Assembly: GCF_002551005.1 (NCBI RefSeq)
Contig: NZ_NVOY01000013.1
Span: 1-45,658, forward strand
Length of the DNA: 45,658 nucleotides
From: Bacillus pseudomycoides
GTDB taxonomy: Bacteria; Bacillota; Bacilli; Bacillales; Bacillaceae_G
Reading direction: 5' to 3'
Part shown: piece by piece, positions 8,362 through 17,238 of the stretch
How positions within the stretch are numbered: position 1 is the first letter of the stretch
How the letters are laid out: the number at the start of each line of letters is the position of its first letter
Program-made: the position numbers and the translations under genes
The notes under the pieces: generated by a model
What the model saw: only the letters and a program-made list of their open reading frames with translations
Database searches by the model: none
Told to the model about the DNA's origin: nothing

Positions 8362-8574
8362 ATGGCAAACAATAATAGCGGAAGTCGTAATGAATTATTA
8401 GTTCGAGGCGCTGAGAATGCAATTGATCAGATGAAGTATGAAATTGCACAAGAGTTTGGTGTACAACTTGGTGCAGACACAACAGCTCGTGCAAACGGTT
8501 CTGTTGGTGGTGAAATCACAAAACGTTTAGTTGCAATGGCTGAACAACAGCTTGGCGGTGGAATTAATCGCTAA
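8362..8574 (+). CDS. Alpha/beta-type small acid-soluble spore protein
   Basis: 70 residues, starting [20 protein letters not shown]. The family signatures are the germination protease site in [14 protein letters not shown] (cut after Glu) and the C-terminal [19 protein letters not shown]. These proteins coat spore DNA, push it to an A-like form and cause UV damage to appear as spore photoproduct; they are degraded at germination. Start is set by AGGAGGTGAT. It has a 70-residue paralogue at 10218 that differs at only a few positions. The photoproduct repair genes splAB lie 2.4 kb downstream, so the spore UV-protection functions are clustered. Confidence 0.96.
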   Translation: MANNNSGSRNELLVRGAENAIDQMKYEIAQEFGVQLGADTTARANGSVGGEITKRLVAMAEQQLGGGINR

Positions 8575-8887
8575 TTTTAACTATAAATAAGAGTGAATTG
8601 GTATAAGTCGTAGCAGATATTTAAAACAATTTCTTATGTGTATTTATTTTAAAAATAAATCCTCATAGCAAAAAAGTTTTCACTCAAAGATTATTGATAA
8701 TCTTCCATAATAATCTTTGGGTATTTTGTTTGCAAATTTCTTTACTAGACTACAAACACACATTGTTGGGAAGGTGTTTCCCATGCATGATAAAAAGTTC
8801 TTTGTAGGAAAAAACATACTTAAAAATTTCTTTTCAATATTGAAAAATATACTTATGATGATATTTTCGAAAGGGAGGCTTTTTAAA

Positions 8888-9403
8888 ATGGGTGTATTAA
8901 GTGGAAATCCTCAAAATGAACCTTTACATTATGGAGAAGTATTTGATATTTGGAGTTATCTTCTTGCCGCACAAGGGGCTGTTGCCGGACATCAAGTATT
9001 TATGAATCACACAGGTGATGAAGATTTAAAAAAGTTTTTACAAAACTTAATTGAGAATGATATGACTACTGAAATAGAAGAGCTAAAAACCCTTTTAAAG
9101 GTAAATGGAGTGGCTTTACCACCAGCTCCTCCTGAAAGACCGGTTGCTTCTATTGAAGACATTCCTCCTGGTGCACGCATCAACGATGCTGAAATCGCAG
9201 CAACCGTTGCAGCAGGTCTTGCAGCAGGACTAGTGACTTGTAGTCAAGTGATGGGAAAATGCCTTCGAGAAGATGTAGGCATGCTTTTTGGACAATTTCA
9301 CATGAAGAAAGCACAAGCAGGAGTAACTTTACTACGTTTAAGCAAGAAGAAGGGGTGGATAGTTCCTCCACCATTACATGTTCGAAATTCTGAACAAGTT
9401 TAA
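8888..9403 (+). CDS. DUF3231 family protein (CotF-like, sporulation-associated)
   Basis: 171 residues starting MGVLSGNPQNEPLHYGEVFD. I chose ATG 8888 because AAAGGGAGG lies just before it; an in-frame upstream start at 8717 would add an implausible lysine/phenylalanine-rich stretch. The protein is helical, with an acidic metal-type pattern (HQVFMNHTGDEDLKKFL and LFGQFHMKKAQAG) typical of DUF3231, a family related to the ferritin-like spore coat protein CotF. A proline-rich linker (ALPPAPPERP) splits the two helical halves. The biochemical role is unknown. It ends in a shared terminator with the convergent DUF2512 gene. Confidence 0.8.
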   Translation: MGVLSGNPQNEPLHYGEVFDIWSYLLAAQGAVAGHQVFMNHTGDEDLKKFLQNLIENDMTTEIEELKTLLKVNGVALPPAPPERPVASIEDIPPGARINDAEIAATVAAGLAAGLVTCSQVMGKCLREDVGMLFGQFHMKKAQAGVTLLRLSKKKGWIVPPPLHVRNSEQV

Positions 9404-9410
9404 TTATAAA

Positions 9411-9443
9411 AGTAAAAAAGTGGCTGAAAGCCACTTTTTTACT
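9411..9443. terminator. Bidirectional terminator
   Basis: A perfect 15-bp stem, AGTAAAAAAGTGGCT with AGCCACTTTTTTACT, closes a GAA loop. A and T runs on both sides serve both strands. The stop codon of the leftward DUF2512 gene lies inside the right arm. Confidence 0.9.
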
Positions 9444-9933
9444 TCAATTTATCAGTTCCATCCTCTACTTTTCTAGATAGATGAACCTTGTTTATTTTAG
9501 AATAGTCTACATACTCGTCAGAAATCTCCATAGCATATTTATTATGACTAATATTAGTGGATTCTCGTGAATCCTCATCTTCATGTAAAACAACTTTCTT
9601 CATATAGATATGAAAGAATATTTCTGCCACACTGATAAGCAAAGCTGCAAAAAAAGCAGATGCTCCAATATTACGAGCTACGACTATATCTTTTACAAGA
9701 TACGTTAATACCCAAATTCCTACAAAATTCAAACCCAAATCAACAATGGTAGCCACCATGTTTCCATACTTAGGTAAAATAAATAAATCTCCTATTAAAT
9801 AAGACCCTCCGGTAATTACCAATGAAAGAAATAATATTCTTGGAATTCAAATACCTTGGAAAATGCCTAGTATCATCAATAATACAGCACTAATAGCTGT
9901 GTATTTAATTAACAAAGCAACAATATGTTTCAT
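9439..9933 (-). pseudogene. DUF2512 (YndM-like) membrane protein with an in-frame TGA
   Basis: From ATG 9931-9933 the frame reads MKHIVALLIKYTAISAVLLM, stops at TGA 9847-9849 (codon 29), and continues in the same frame as IPRILFLSLVITGGSYLIGD and onward to a charged C-terminal tail. The family pattern is four membrane helices with a YLIGDLFILP motif, as seen here. DUF2512 proteins are small Bacillus membrane proteins, often sporulation-associated, of unknown function. A single substitution could account for the stop. A shorter product from the in-frame GTG or ATG after the stop would lack the first helix. Confidence 0.75.
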
Positions 9934-9987
9934 TTGTATTTCTCCATTCTTTTAACTTTTATGTAGGAGAAAACTCCTTAATAAAAA

Positions 9988-10020
9988 AATAGGCTGTGCC
10001 TTCATAAAGCACAACCTATT
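9988..10020 (-). terminator. Stem-loop with T tract on the minus strand
   Basis: AATAGGCTGTGC (9988-9999) pairs with GCACAACCTATT (10009-10020). On the minus strand it is followed by TTTTTTTATT, a good intrinsic terminator, yet no leftward gene ends here. It may be left over from a lost gene. Confidence 0.6.
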
Positions 10021-10217
10021 TTCATCGTGTTCTGGAGGACTGTTTCATACATGATACTCCTATGGCAAACACTTTTTATTTCGCTCTCCTACACAATACT
10101 ATTTTGTGAAATATATGTATTATTTATGCTTTAATAAGCTAAAAAATTGATAACAAAAAAAGAATATGTATTTTCAATTGCTTTTTATCATATTAAAAAC
10201 ATAGGAGGTGATACAAT

Positions 10218-10430
10218 ATGACAAACAATAATAGCGGAAGTCGTAACGAACTATTAGTTCACGGTGCTGAGAATGCAATCGATCAAATGAAATATGAAAT
10301 CGCACAAGAATTTGGCGTACAACTTGGTGCAGACGCAACAGCTCGTGCAAACGGTTCTGTTGGTGGCGAAATCACAAAACGTCTAGTAGCAATGGCTGAA
10401 CAACAACTTGGCGGTGGAGTTCATCGTTAA
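10218..10430 (+). CDS. Alpha/beta-type small acid-soluble spore protein (second copy)
   Basis: 70 residues starting [20 protein letters not shown], with the same germination protease region ([14 protein letters not shown]) and C-terminal block as the copy at 8362. Protein differences are few (for example Ala2 to Thr, Arg15 to His, Thr40 to Ala, and the C-terminal VHR in place of INR), and many codon differences are silent, so the pair is under protein-level selection. Leader and ribosome site (AGGAGGTGAT) are identical to those of the first copy. Role as DNA-coating spore protein. A strong terminator follows at 10449. Confidence 0.96.
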   Translation: MTNNNSGSRNELLVHGAENAIDQMKYEIAQEFGVQLGADATARANGSVGGEITKRLVAMAEQQLGGGVHR

Positions 10431-10448
10431 CTTTAAATATGCATGGAT

Positions 10449-10480
10449 AAAAAGGAGAGACACATCGTCTCTCCTTTTTT
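10449..10480 (+). terminator. Intrinsic terminator of the second SASP gene
   Basis: AAAAAGGAGAGAC pairs perfectly with GTCTCTCCTTTTT around loop ACATC, ending in a T run. Confidence 0.92.
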
Positions 10481-10713
10481 AAAATTTCATTTTCTTCTTT
10501 TAGACGAAGCATTTCTTTTTTCATTCGTTTTAGATCTTCTAGTGTTATTTCATCTTCATCAACTGATGTGATAGGAGAATATATTTTAATCTATTTGTAA
10601 ACGATTACTTCTAATACGCCATACTCGCTACTTAATTGTTTGACAGGTTGTCCTGAATGATGTAATTCAACAACCATTTTTTAAAACTTTTCATTAAATT
10701 TCTTATTTGTCAT
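10481..10713 (-). pseudogene. IS3-family OrfA (transposase helix-turn-helix) remnant
   Basis: From ATG 10711-10713 leftward the frame reads MTNKKFNEKF, stop, KMVVELHHSGQPVKQLSSEYGV, then EVIVYK, stop, IKIYSPITSVDEDEITLEDL and KRMKKEMLRLKEENEILK. This is the HTH plus leucine-zipper layout of IS3-group OrfA. Two in-frame stops and truncation at the SASP terminator make it inactive. CGGACAC just upstream and a related GTGTCCATATG near 10760 may be what is left of the element end. The rest of 10714-10986 shows nothing recognisable. Confidence 0.7.
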
Positions 10714-10986
10714 ACGGACACTTTCTCCTTGAAACCCATTGTAAGGATTTAACTAAGTTGTGTCCATATGACTATACTAACTCTAAACAATTTGCTTCAT
10801 AGGTTGCATTATAAATGTAATTTAAAATAAAGATTGTTTTTCTATTCAGCCCACCTCAAATAAGATTGTAATTAGTAGAATCCAATTTCCACTTGATAAA
10901 AGAAGACATATTTTTATGCACTATAGGAAAAAATTTATAATGTATAACTTTGCACATTGAATTTTATAAAAAGAAAAGGTGATAAA

Positions 10987-11250
10987 ATGGAATTTTCTAA
11001 TAAAAGTAATATTTATCATGCTGGAGATATTGTTTATATTTTTTATCGAAACCCCCACACTCAGGACGTAGCAAATATACAAGCTGCAGCAGTTGTCAAT
11101 AATCCTGAGAGACCAAATGAATTAGCATTATTTCTTTATGAAACTTATTATCCACTAACAAATGAGATGGCTGTTTATTCTACTGAAGAAGAGGCAAACC
11201 AAGCCTATACCTACTATTATGGGGATGTTTCAGAAGGGATGTTAGAATGA
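10987..11250 (+). CDS. splA: Spore photoproduct lyase operon regulator SplA
   Basis: 87 residues starting MEFSNKSNIYHAGDIVYIFY. The segment YRNPHTQDVANIQAAAVVNN and PNELALFLYETYYPL are hallmarks of SplA, a small TRAP-like protein that represses splB in B. subtilis. ATG 10987 is chosen because AAGGTGAT lies 4 bases before it; an upstream start at 10957 would add ten residues without a ribosome site. It overlaps splB by four bases (ATGA), so the pair is co-translated. Confidence 0.9.
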   Translation: MEFSNKSNIYHAGDIVYIFYRNPHTQDVANIQAAAVVNNPERPNELALFLYETYYPLTNEMAVYSTEEEANQAYTYYYGDVSEGMLE

Positions 11251-12275
11251 ATAACCCGTTTATGCCTAAACTTGTATACTTTGAACCCAAAGCATTAGAT
11301 TATCCATTAGGGAGAGAGCTTTATGAGAAATTTTCAAATATGGATGTTGAAATTCGTCATACTACTTCCCATAATCAAGTGAGAGACCTGCCAGGCGAAA
11401 ACGATTTGCAAAAGTATCGAGTAGCAAAATCTACTCTTGTCGTTGGTGTTAGAAAAACACTAAAATTTGATACTTCAAAGCCTTCAGCAGAGTATGCTAT
11501 TCCCTTCGCAACAGGGTGTATGGGACATTGTCATTATTGTTATTTACAGACAACGATGGGAAGCAAGCCGTATATCCGAACTTATGTAAATGTTGACGAA
11601 ATTCTAGAAACTGCTGACAAATATATGGAGGCCCGCGTACCTGAATTGACAAGATTTGAAGCTTCGTGTACATCAGATATTGTAGGAATTGATCACTTAA
11701 CTCATACTCTTAAACATGCAATTGAGCATTTTGGAGAATCTGAATATGGAAAGCTGAGATTTGTTACAAAATTTCATCATGTGGATCATTTGCTTGATGC
11801 AAAACATAATGGAAAAACAAGATTTCGGTTTAGTATAAACGCTGATTACGTTATTAAAAACTTCGAGCCAGGTACTTCTCCGTTAGCTAAAAGAATTGAA
11901 GCAGCCGGAAAAGTAGCCAGAGCAGGATATCCGTTAGGGTTCATAGTGGCTCCTATCTATCTTCATGAAGGTTGGCAGGAGGGTTACAATCATATGTTTG
12001 AACGTCTTAATGCTGAATTACCTCTTGATGTAAGAGATGATATTACATTTGAATTTATTCAACATCGTTTTACAAAGCCTGCTAAGAGGGTAATTGAAAA
12101 AAACTACCCTATGACAAAATTAGAATTAGATGAAGAGAGAAGAAGATATAAATGGGGGAAATATGGGATTGGTAAATATATTTATCAAAAAGAAGAAGAA
12201 GAGGATATAAAAAATCACCTTTATTCTTATATGAAAAAGTTCTTTCCAAATGCAAAATTGGAATATTTCACATAA
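11247..12275 (+). CDS. splB: Spore photoproduct lyase
   Basis: 342 residues, the same length as B. subtilis SplB. Radical-SAM enzyme that splits the spore photoproduct (5-thyminyl-5,6-dihydrothymine) back to two thymines during germination. The 4Fe-4S cysteines are in CMGHCHYC (Cys91, Cys95, Cys98) and the hydrogen-donor cysteine is Cys141 in EASCTSD. Radical-SAM barrel strands continue through KLRFVTKFHHVD and GYPLGFIVAPIYL. It acts with splA in one transcript and complements the neighbouring SASP genes, whose DNA coating makes this photoproduct the main UV lesion. Confidence 0.97.
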   Translation: MNNPFMPKLVYFEPKALDYPLGRELYEKFSNMDVEIRHTTSHNQVRDLPGENDLQKYRVAKSTLVVGVRKTLKFDTSKPSAEYAIPFATGCMGHCHYCYLQTTMGSKPYIRTYVNVDEILETADKYMEARVPELTRFEASCTSDIVGIDHLTHTLKHAIEHFGESEYGKLRFVTKFHHVDHLLDAKHNGKTRFRFSINADYVIKNFEPGTSPLAKRIEAAGKVARAGYPLGFIVAPIYLHEGWQEGYNHMFERLNAELPLDVRDDITFEFIQHRFTKPAKRVIEKNYPMTKLELDEERRRYKWGKYGIGKYIYQKEEEEDIKNHLYSYMKKFFPNAKLEYFT

Positions 12276-12343
12276 TTAGGTACAGCTGAGATACGTGTGA
12301 AAATGAGTCAAAGCCTTACTTTTATTCTCCACTATGACCTATT

Positions 12344-12627
12344 GGGGTATTGCCATTAAGTTAAGAAATTGTTTGTTCCCCAAAACGAAAAAGCACTCCA
12401 ATGAGTGCCTTTCTCTGACTTAATAGGCTCAGTGCCAGCGTCGATGTAGCCAGGGGCAATGTAGGTTTGCCCTCTTCTATGTTGCATATATGTTAATTTT
12501 TGTAACGCTTTCCTTGGGTCTATTTTACCCTTAGCGTACAGGATATTGACTTAAATGTGTCTAAATTGTTTCATAACGTACAATTTTCTTTTTTTGATAT
12601 GGTGAAGCCACGCCCATTAACTTAAGG
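12344..12627. repeat. IS231-type end remnants in tandem
   Basis: A left-type end begins at 12344 (GGGGTATTGCC then ATTAAGTTAAGAAATTG, followed by GTTCCCCAAAACGAAAAAG). A second begins at 12601 (GGTGAAGCCACGCCC then ATTAACTTAAGG). The stretch about 12530-12627 has an inverted, diverged copy at 17254-17340, including bases outside the element end. On the minus strand, 12400-12545 has a short open stretch (ILYAKGKIDPRKALQKLTYM, QHRRGQTYIAPGYIDAG) that reads like a protein fragment I could not place. Confidence 0.5.
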
Positions 12628-12838
12628 TTTTGAAGTATCCGCTAAACGTAATTTTACTTTTTGGCATTTTGTTATCTTATTGTAAGCGTCGATGACATAA
12701 GATTCGTTACCGAAAGTGAATAGTTTCAAATTAACATGAACTAGAACTATCTTCTTATAATTTAGAGAACGATCAAGCCCAAACCGAATTCTGTATGCAA
12801 CATATATTGATTGAATGTATTGATAAAGAAAGTGAGGT
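12623..12838 (-). pseudogene. Unrecognised protein C-terminal fragment
   Basis: An open frame without a start codon runs leftward from about 12838 to the stop at 12623. It contains IYVAYRIRFGLDRSLNYKKI, VLVHVNLKLFTFGNESYVID and AYNKITKCQKVKLRLADTSKP. The composition looks coding and the stop falls directly at an IS231-type end. It overlaps the 5' region of the BIG2 gene on the other strand. Family unknown; possibly the tail of a lost passenger gene. Confidence 0.3.
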
Positions 12839-12846
12839 TAACACAA

Positions 12847-13986
12847 GTGAACACTTCCCATCAATTTAATCCCCCTATTCTGTTTATCACAAGAGAGAAA
12901 GAATTTTACAAAAAAAGAAAATCTGTCTTGGTTTCCATCAAGATAGATCCTAAGACTTTATCTCTTTGTTCAGGTTTGAGCCATCAGTTTACTGCGACAG
13001 GCATGTATTCTGACAAATCAACTAGAGACATTACAAATCTTGTCGAGTGGTATTCTAGCAATCCTTCAAGCGCAATAGTTTCAAATGAGAAAGAAACAAA
13101 AGGTTTGACTACAGCAATTGATACTGGAGAAGCTCAAATTTTTGCAAGATTAGACGGAATCATGAGTTCGGATAGTTCTCTCACCGTTGCTAAACCAGTG
13201 GTTAAAATGACAATTTTAAAGGAATCCAATGATTGTACGTTGGATATAAATAAAACAGTTTCTATAACTGAGACGACCAGTATAAATTGTTCTGGCAGAA
13301 CCTTCGGCTTCGGTAAGGGCGTCTTACTGCTTGAGAATGGTGTTGCTTCCTATGATTTTGCCAAACAACTTTGGTCACTCACTAAATATACTGTTGTGCA
13401 AATATCTCCATCAATTATCAAAGATCAATACACTACAGGTGAACAATTGGCAGCGGATTACTGGTGTGTTTGGATCGGAGTTCAAGGGAATATTACTGAT
13501 CTGGACGTCATGGCAATGATGCAACCAGGAGGAATCATTGATGAATTCGTCAAGCTTGGCGGAATTTTCATTGTACACAATGCCCACACTAATCCAACAA
13601 TTGTAACATCTCTTGAAGGATTTGAGTTCATTGGGGGTGAATCTGAGTCACTAACACAATTTTCGACGCTTGTACAAATACCTTTGTCCTTTGAGTATCT
13701 TCGAACATATTTATATATTAACTCTATCAAGAAAGAAGGTAACTCTATGGCTCTTGAAACCAACTGTCAGACCTGTACTCCTCCTGAAGGTTCCACATCG
13801 ATTCTTACTGTGGATATACCAGGTGGTCTAGCTATTAACCTATTGGGTATTCATATCGAAGCTTGCCCAATCTGCGTTACAGTATTCACTGAGGGATCTG
13901 GTACACTTACATCTCAACAACAAGATATCGCAAATAATCTCGTCAAAGTCGTTCAGAATTTGGTTCCAACTATTCCTGGTGCTTAA
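12847..13986 (+). CDS. Protein of unknown function with bacterial Ig-like (BIG2) domain
   Basis: About 379 residues from GTG 12847, chosen because GTGAGG lies 9 bases upstream; an upstream TTG at 12811 is in frame. No signal peptide is seen. Residues about 30-115 form a BIG2-type Ig-like domain (VSIKIDPKTLSLCSGLSHQF, TATGMYSDKSTRDITNLVEW, YSSNPSSAIVSN). The following region (LLLENGVASYDFAKQLWSLT, PGGIIDEFVKLGGIFIVHNA) looks like an alpha/beta domain I do not recognise, and the tail is cysteine-containing (NCQTCTPPEG, EACPICVTVF). Codon use is less AT-biased than nearby genes. It lies between IS231-type ends beside YjcZ genes, so spore-surface role and mobile-cassette cargo are both plausible. 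Confidence 0.65.
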   Translation: MNTSHQFNPPILFITREKEFYKKRKSVLVSIKIDPKTLSLCSGLSHQFTATGMYSDKSTRDITNLVEWYSSNPSSAIVSNEKETKGLTTAIDTGEAQIFARLDGIMSSDSSLTVAKPVVKMTILKESNDCTLDINKTVSITETTSINCSGRTFGFGKGVLLLENGVASYDFAKQLWSLTKYTVVQISPSIIKDQYTTGEQLAADYWCVWIGVQGNITDLDVMAMMQPGGIIDEFVKLGGIFIVHNAHTNPTIVTSLEGFEFIGGESESLTQFSTLVQIPLSFEYLRTYLYINSIKKEGNSMALETNCQTCTPPEGSTSILTVDIPGGLAINLLGIHIEACPICVTVFTEGSGTLTSQQQDIANNLVKVVQNLVPTIPGA

Positions 13987-14180
13987 AGGTAAATAGTTTC
14001 AGCTCAACCTGACGGCTTTCATTCCTACTTTCAGTCAATCAGTTGTTGTCATCAAATTGATAACAGACACGCACTACCCAGCTCCATATCACATAATGTA
14101 ATGTAATGTAAATCGCCGTGATGTTTACAATTTTTGTTATCATTGTTTATTTCCTCTTCAAAAAGAAGGAGGAATATGTT

Positions 14181-14330
14181 GTGGGTAATGTAGATTGCTG
14201 TGAAACTGGTAGGAGATCTGGTTGTGGCGGATTCGCCTTACTGATTGTGTTATTTATCTTATTAATCATAATCGGCTGCGCTTGTTGGGGCGGCGGATAT
14301 GGTGGATACGGCGGATTCGGATGCTGCTAA
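14181..14330 (+). CDS. YjcZ-family sporulation micro-protein
   Basis: 49 residues from GTG 14181, set by AAGGAGG at 14167-14173; longer in-frame starts at 14118 or 14121 lack a ribosome site and the extension is not like the family. Sequence is a Cys/Gly-rich head, one membrane helix ([19 protein letters not shown]) and a GGYGGYGGFGCC tail. YjcZ-type proteins are small sporulation-expressed membrane peptides of unknown role. A 47-base stretch encoding the helix is identical in the copy at 15320, which points to recent duplication or gene conversion. Confidence 0.85.
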   Translation: MGNVDCCETGRRSGCGGFALLIVLFILLIIIGCACWGGGYGGYGGFGCC

Positions 14331-14331
14331 G

Positions 14332-14363
14332 AGAAGGCACTCAATTTGAGTGTCTTTTCTTAT
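14332..14363 (+). terminator. Terminator of the first YjcZ gene
   Basis: AGAAGGCACTCA and TGAGTGTCTTTTCTT form a stem around AATT; an identical copy follows the second YjcZ gene at 15440. Confidence 0.8.
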
Positions 14364-14445
14364 TGAATTGATACTTTCATCCGCATACTTTTCCACAACA
14401 TGCACATACTAAAAACAGGCTACCCCGTAGCTACTTGAATCCTCT

Positions 14446-15126
14446 AAAATAGCAGTTAGCTTTGCTGACTGCTATTTTCTTGTATAAGACCCCAACATCA
14501 ACATATACTACAGATAAGCTGTTTAACAGCTTTAATCCATTTTTCTTTCTCTTAACCCTTTTTAGAGATCAGTTGGCTTTTGCTGGCTGCTCTCTAATTT
14601 AAGATGCCTTTTCACCTTTATATGAGGTGAGAATATATGATATTGTGATTCCTTTTACCATAACAGACTCTGCTCTAATAATAGTGCCGCTTATACGGTG
14701 CCATTTTTTCTTTTAAATTGGGCAATTTTTTTAATTCACCCACACATTTAATAAAAACCAGCATAGATTATATTAAACCTTGGTTAGGCGGACATTTTTT
14801 CACTCCTTATTGTTTTCCCATAGCATCCCTCTCTATAAAGAGCATTTGTAAAATGGCGCTCTTTTCTTATTTTTTGTATAATGTTTCATGAATAAGCTAT
14901 TCTGTAGCCATAGCTATTCTTGTATACTCTTCTCTTATAGGAGTAGTTAGCCTTTGCTAGCTGCTCCTTTTTTTATTTAGACAACTTTTATTCAGTTTTC
15001 CCACACATCTGAATAAAAAAAACATAAATTATATTATACTTTGACTAAATGCATTTCTTTTCAAACCTTATTTTTTTCTCATGCACCTTCCTTAAAAAGG
15101 GCACTTATAAAACAGTGCTCTTTTCT
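14446..15126. repeat. Gene-free stretch with a run of decayed terminator-like hairpins
   Basis: Hairpins occur at 14446-14478 (AAAATAGCAGTTAGC arm), 14564-14595 (AGAGATCAGTTGGC arm), 14837-14865 (AAAGAGC/GCTCTTT), 14939-14968 (AGGAGTAGTTAGC arm) and 15096-15126 (AAAGGGCAC/GTGCTCTTT). Two blocks, about 14730-14930 and 14990-15180, are imperfect tandem copies of each other (shared CCCACACAT, ATAAATTATATTA-like and GCTCTTTTCTTAT segments). It looks like an array of small genes that has lost its reading frames but kept its terminators. No intact small ORF with a ribosome site was found. Confidence 0.55.
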
Positions 15127-15319
15127 TATGCTTTTGTATATAAAATATGCTTCTTCATTAATTCATAAGCCGTTTTTAACATTAAGAAATTACTAAAGAA
15201 AGGTTTTCATGTAGGGGCACTCTTTAGTTACATGCCACATACTGTAATGTAAATCCGCTGAAATATCTGTAACCGTATCTACCATTGTTTGTTTCCTCAT
15301 TAATAAGGAGGAATATATT

Positions 15320-15436
15320 ATGGGGTTTGGAGCTGGTTGTTGTGGCTTCGGCGGCGGATTCGCCTTACTGATTGTGTTATTTATCTTATTAATCATAATC
15401 GGTTGTAGTTGTTTTGGAGGTGGATTTGGCTGCTGA
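15320..15436 (+). CDS. YjcZ-family sporulation micro-protein (second copy)
   Basis: 38 residues: [13 protein letters not shown], a membrane helix ([19 protein letters not shown]) and GGGFGC. Start ATG 15320 follows AAGGAGGAATATATT. The leader resembles that of the first copy (shared AATGTAAATC and a TTGTTTATTTCCTC-like block). It is shorter than the usual annotation cut-off but all elements of a gene are present: ribosome site, family sequence and terminator. Function unknown; probably forespore or mother-cell membrane peptide. Confidence 0.85.
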   Translation: MGFGAGCCGFGGGFALLIVLFILLIIIGCSCFGGGFGC

Positions 15437-15439
15437 TGC

Positions 15440-15474
15440 TAAGAGAAGGCACTCAATTTGAGTGTCTTTTCTTA
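15440..15474 (+). terminator. Terminator of the second YjcZ gene
   Basis: Same stem as at 14332 (GGCACTCA/TGAGTGTC with flanking AAGAGAA and TTTTCTT). Confidence 0.8.
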
Positions 15475-15595
15475 TTGGGGTCCCGCCACATCGCTATCAA
15501 GCTAAGATTTTGAGATATCCCCAAAACAAAAATTTTATATCTCTACTGTTATTTATAAGAATTTATGTCATTTTTTTCGTTTTGGGGAACAACCA

Positions 15596-17238
15596 CATCG
15601 CTATCAAGCTAAGACTACATTAGGAATTTTTCAGGAGAGTTTTTTTACTTTTTATAGGGGATCAGTGTAGATTATTTAAAAACTCGCATACGAAATAAAC
15701 CCTAATGGGTTTTGTCTTTTTTTTCAATTAAGCAGCTAGATCTTCAGATATGGTACAATTGTAAACGACACCTAATATATCAAAGACTGTTTTTTTCTCG
15801 TATCGATGAGATTTTCGTCCGTTGCGCTGTAGGAGGTTAAACAGATGAAGGAGAATCTTTGATAATTCTTGGGTGTTTTTTGTATAGTTTGGAACAGAAG
15901 AAAAAAATAGTCTTTAATCATATAAATAGCTTTATATTCACTCAATTCTTGTTTCTTCTTCATAAGAAGTAACTTCCGCATTTGAAACATAATAGAGGAA
16001 CAGAGTAGAATGGCAATCAGTTGCCCATACAAATGGCATTCCAATCGTTCTTGTTTTATCTTTTTACAATGATGAATGCAAAAGAATGATTTCCACGTTT
16101 TAAATAAAATTTCGATTTGCCAACGTAAAGAATACCAATCATGTACTTGTCCCATTGGGACAACATCTGTAGGAGTGTTTGTCATATATACATTGATACC
16201 ACTGAGTCGTTTACTACGAGGAGAATACTTCATTCCTTTCTTTGTTTCTCTTACGGTTTGATCTTGTAATCGTTTTTCTTGTTGTTCTTTTGTTAGTCGA
16301 TGAACAATCACACGAGTAGGTACTTTATCGGTCATTCCTACATAAGCGTCGGGTATTTCACATGTTTGTCTTGGCTGAAGAGAGTTCATTAAGACCTCCA
16401 TATCTATCTGTATATACTCCGTACCTTTTTTGATTCTTCCATCTCGAAAATAATCAGGATCGGGATTTTTTTGATAAATACGTGTATTCGACTTGATACG
16501 AGAGATATAATAAGCCTTTTTATCCTGTATATGTTGAAGATCTTTCAAATGAAAATATCCTAAATCTCGGATACATAAATCATTCGCTGTCACAGTTGGG
16601 ACACACAGAGAACCGTAGGTTCGATCATGTTGTTTACCTGGACCGGTATGAATATGTAGGAACCGTCCACTTAATAAATCATATTCAAGCTGAATTTTCA
16701 CCCCCGCTGTATGGCTGCAGCCTCCTGCACCTGGATAAACGAATGAAAAGGAATCTGGGACCTGAAATGCAGTTGAATCTAAAATACGAATACGCTTAAA
16801 AACAGAAGTATATGGAGAAGAAATCGGTATAGATGAGGCCAATTTTTGGTTTAGTAGTTCAGCTAGTATGTGTTGTGAAAATTGGACGGCCGCTTTATTA
16901 AAGCGTTGATTCAATCCCTCAGGACTGATGAGTACTTCTGTTGATGCTTCTAAACAGCTGGATAACTGAGTTAAAGAAGTTGTAGCGACATTTTGGCTCA
17001 TCCATACACATAAAGCGACTAAATCCTTTGCTTGGTACTTACTGGTTCGCTACATAAAACCAAGATCTCGTAAGATATTTGGGGATAAGAAGCTTTGAAT
17101 TTCTTGAGCAAATAGTTGTAATTCATCAGATACAGAAATAGACATACAAAAACGCCATCCTTTCCTATGATTCTACAGAAAGAATAGCGTATTTTTTCAT
17201 TTTAGGGGGTATTTTGTTTTGTTAGCTTGATAGCGATG
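15596..17238 (-). mobile_element. IS231-family (IS4 group) insertion sequence with target duplication
   Basis: Inverted ends CATCGCTATCAAGCTAA at 15596 and, inverted, at 17238. GGGAACAACCA is repeated directly outside both ends (15585-15595 and 17239-17249), an 11-bp target duplication. Its form GGG-N5-CCA is one base from the known IS231 target preference GGG-N5-CCC. The length of about 1.64 kb is normal for IS231. A conserved hairpin in the transposase leader (about 17150-17185) is of the type that blocks outside transcription. Confidence 0.85.
15772..17145 (-). pseudogene. IS231 (IS4-family) transposase with an amber stop
   Basis: From ATG 17143-17145 the frame reads MSISVSDELQLFAQEIQSFL...RDLGFM, then TAG at 17050-17052 (codon 32), then RTSKYQAKDLVALCVWMSQN to the normal end at 15772. 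The DDE residues are in RILDSTAFQVPD and LCIRDLGYF, and the IS4 signature Y-x2-R-x3-E-x6-K is present in YSLRWQIEILFKTWKS. The sister copy has CAG at the amber codon, so this is a single C-to-T change. Total 457 codons, near full length. A shorter protein could start at the internal ATG 16999-17001 but would lack the DNA-binding N terminus. Confidence 0.88.

Noticed and set aside
14118-14180. Longer start for the first YjcZ gene
   Set aside because: No ribosome site at 14118 or 14121, and AAGGAGG lies at the right distance from GTG 14181; the second copy starts at the same place.
14446-15126. CRISPR array
   Set aside because: Repeats are imperfect, of unequal spacing and form terminator-like hairpins; no cas genes are present.
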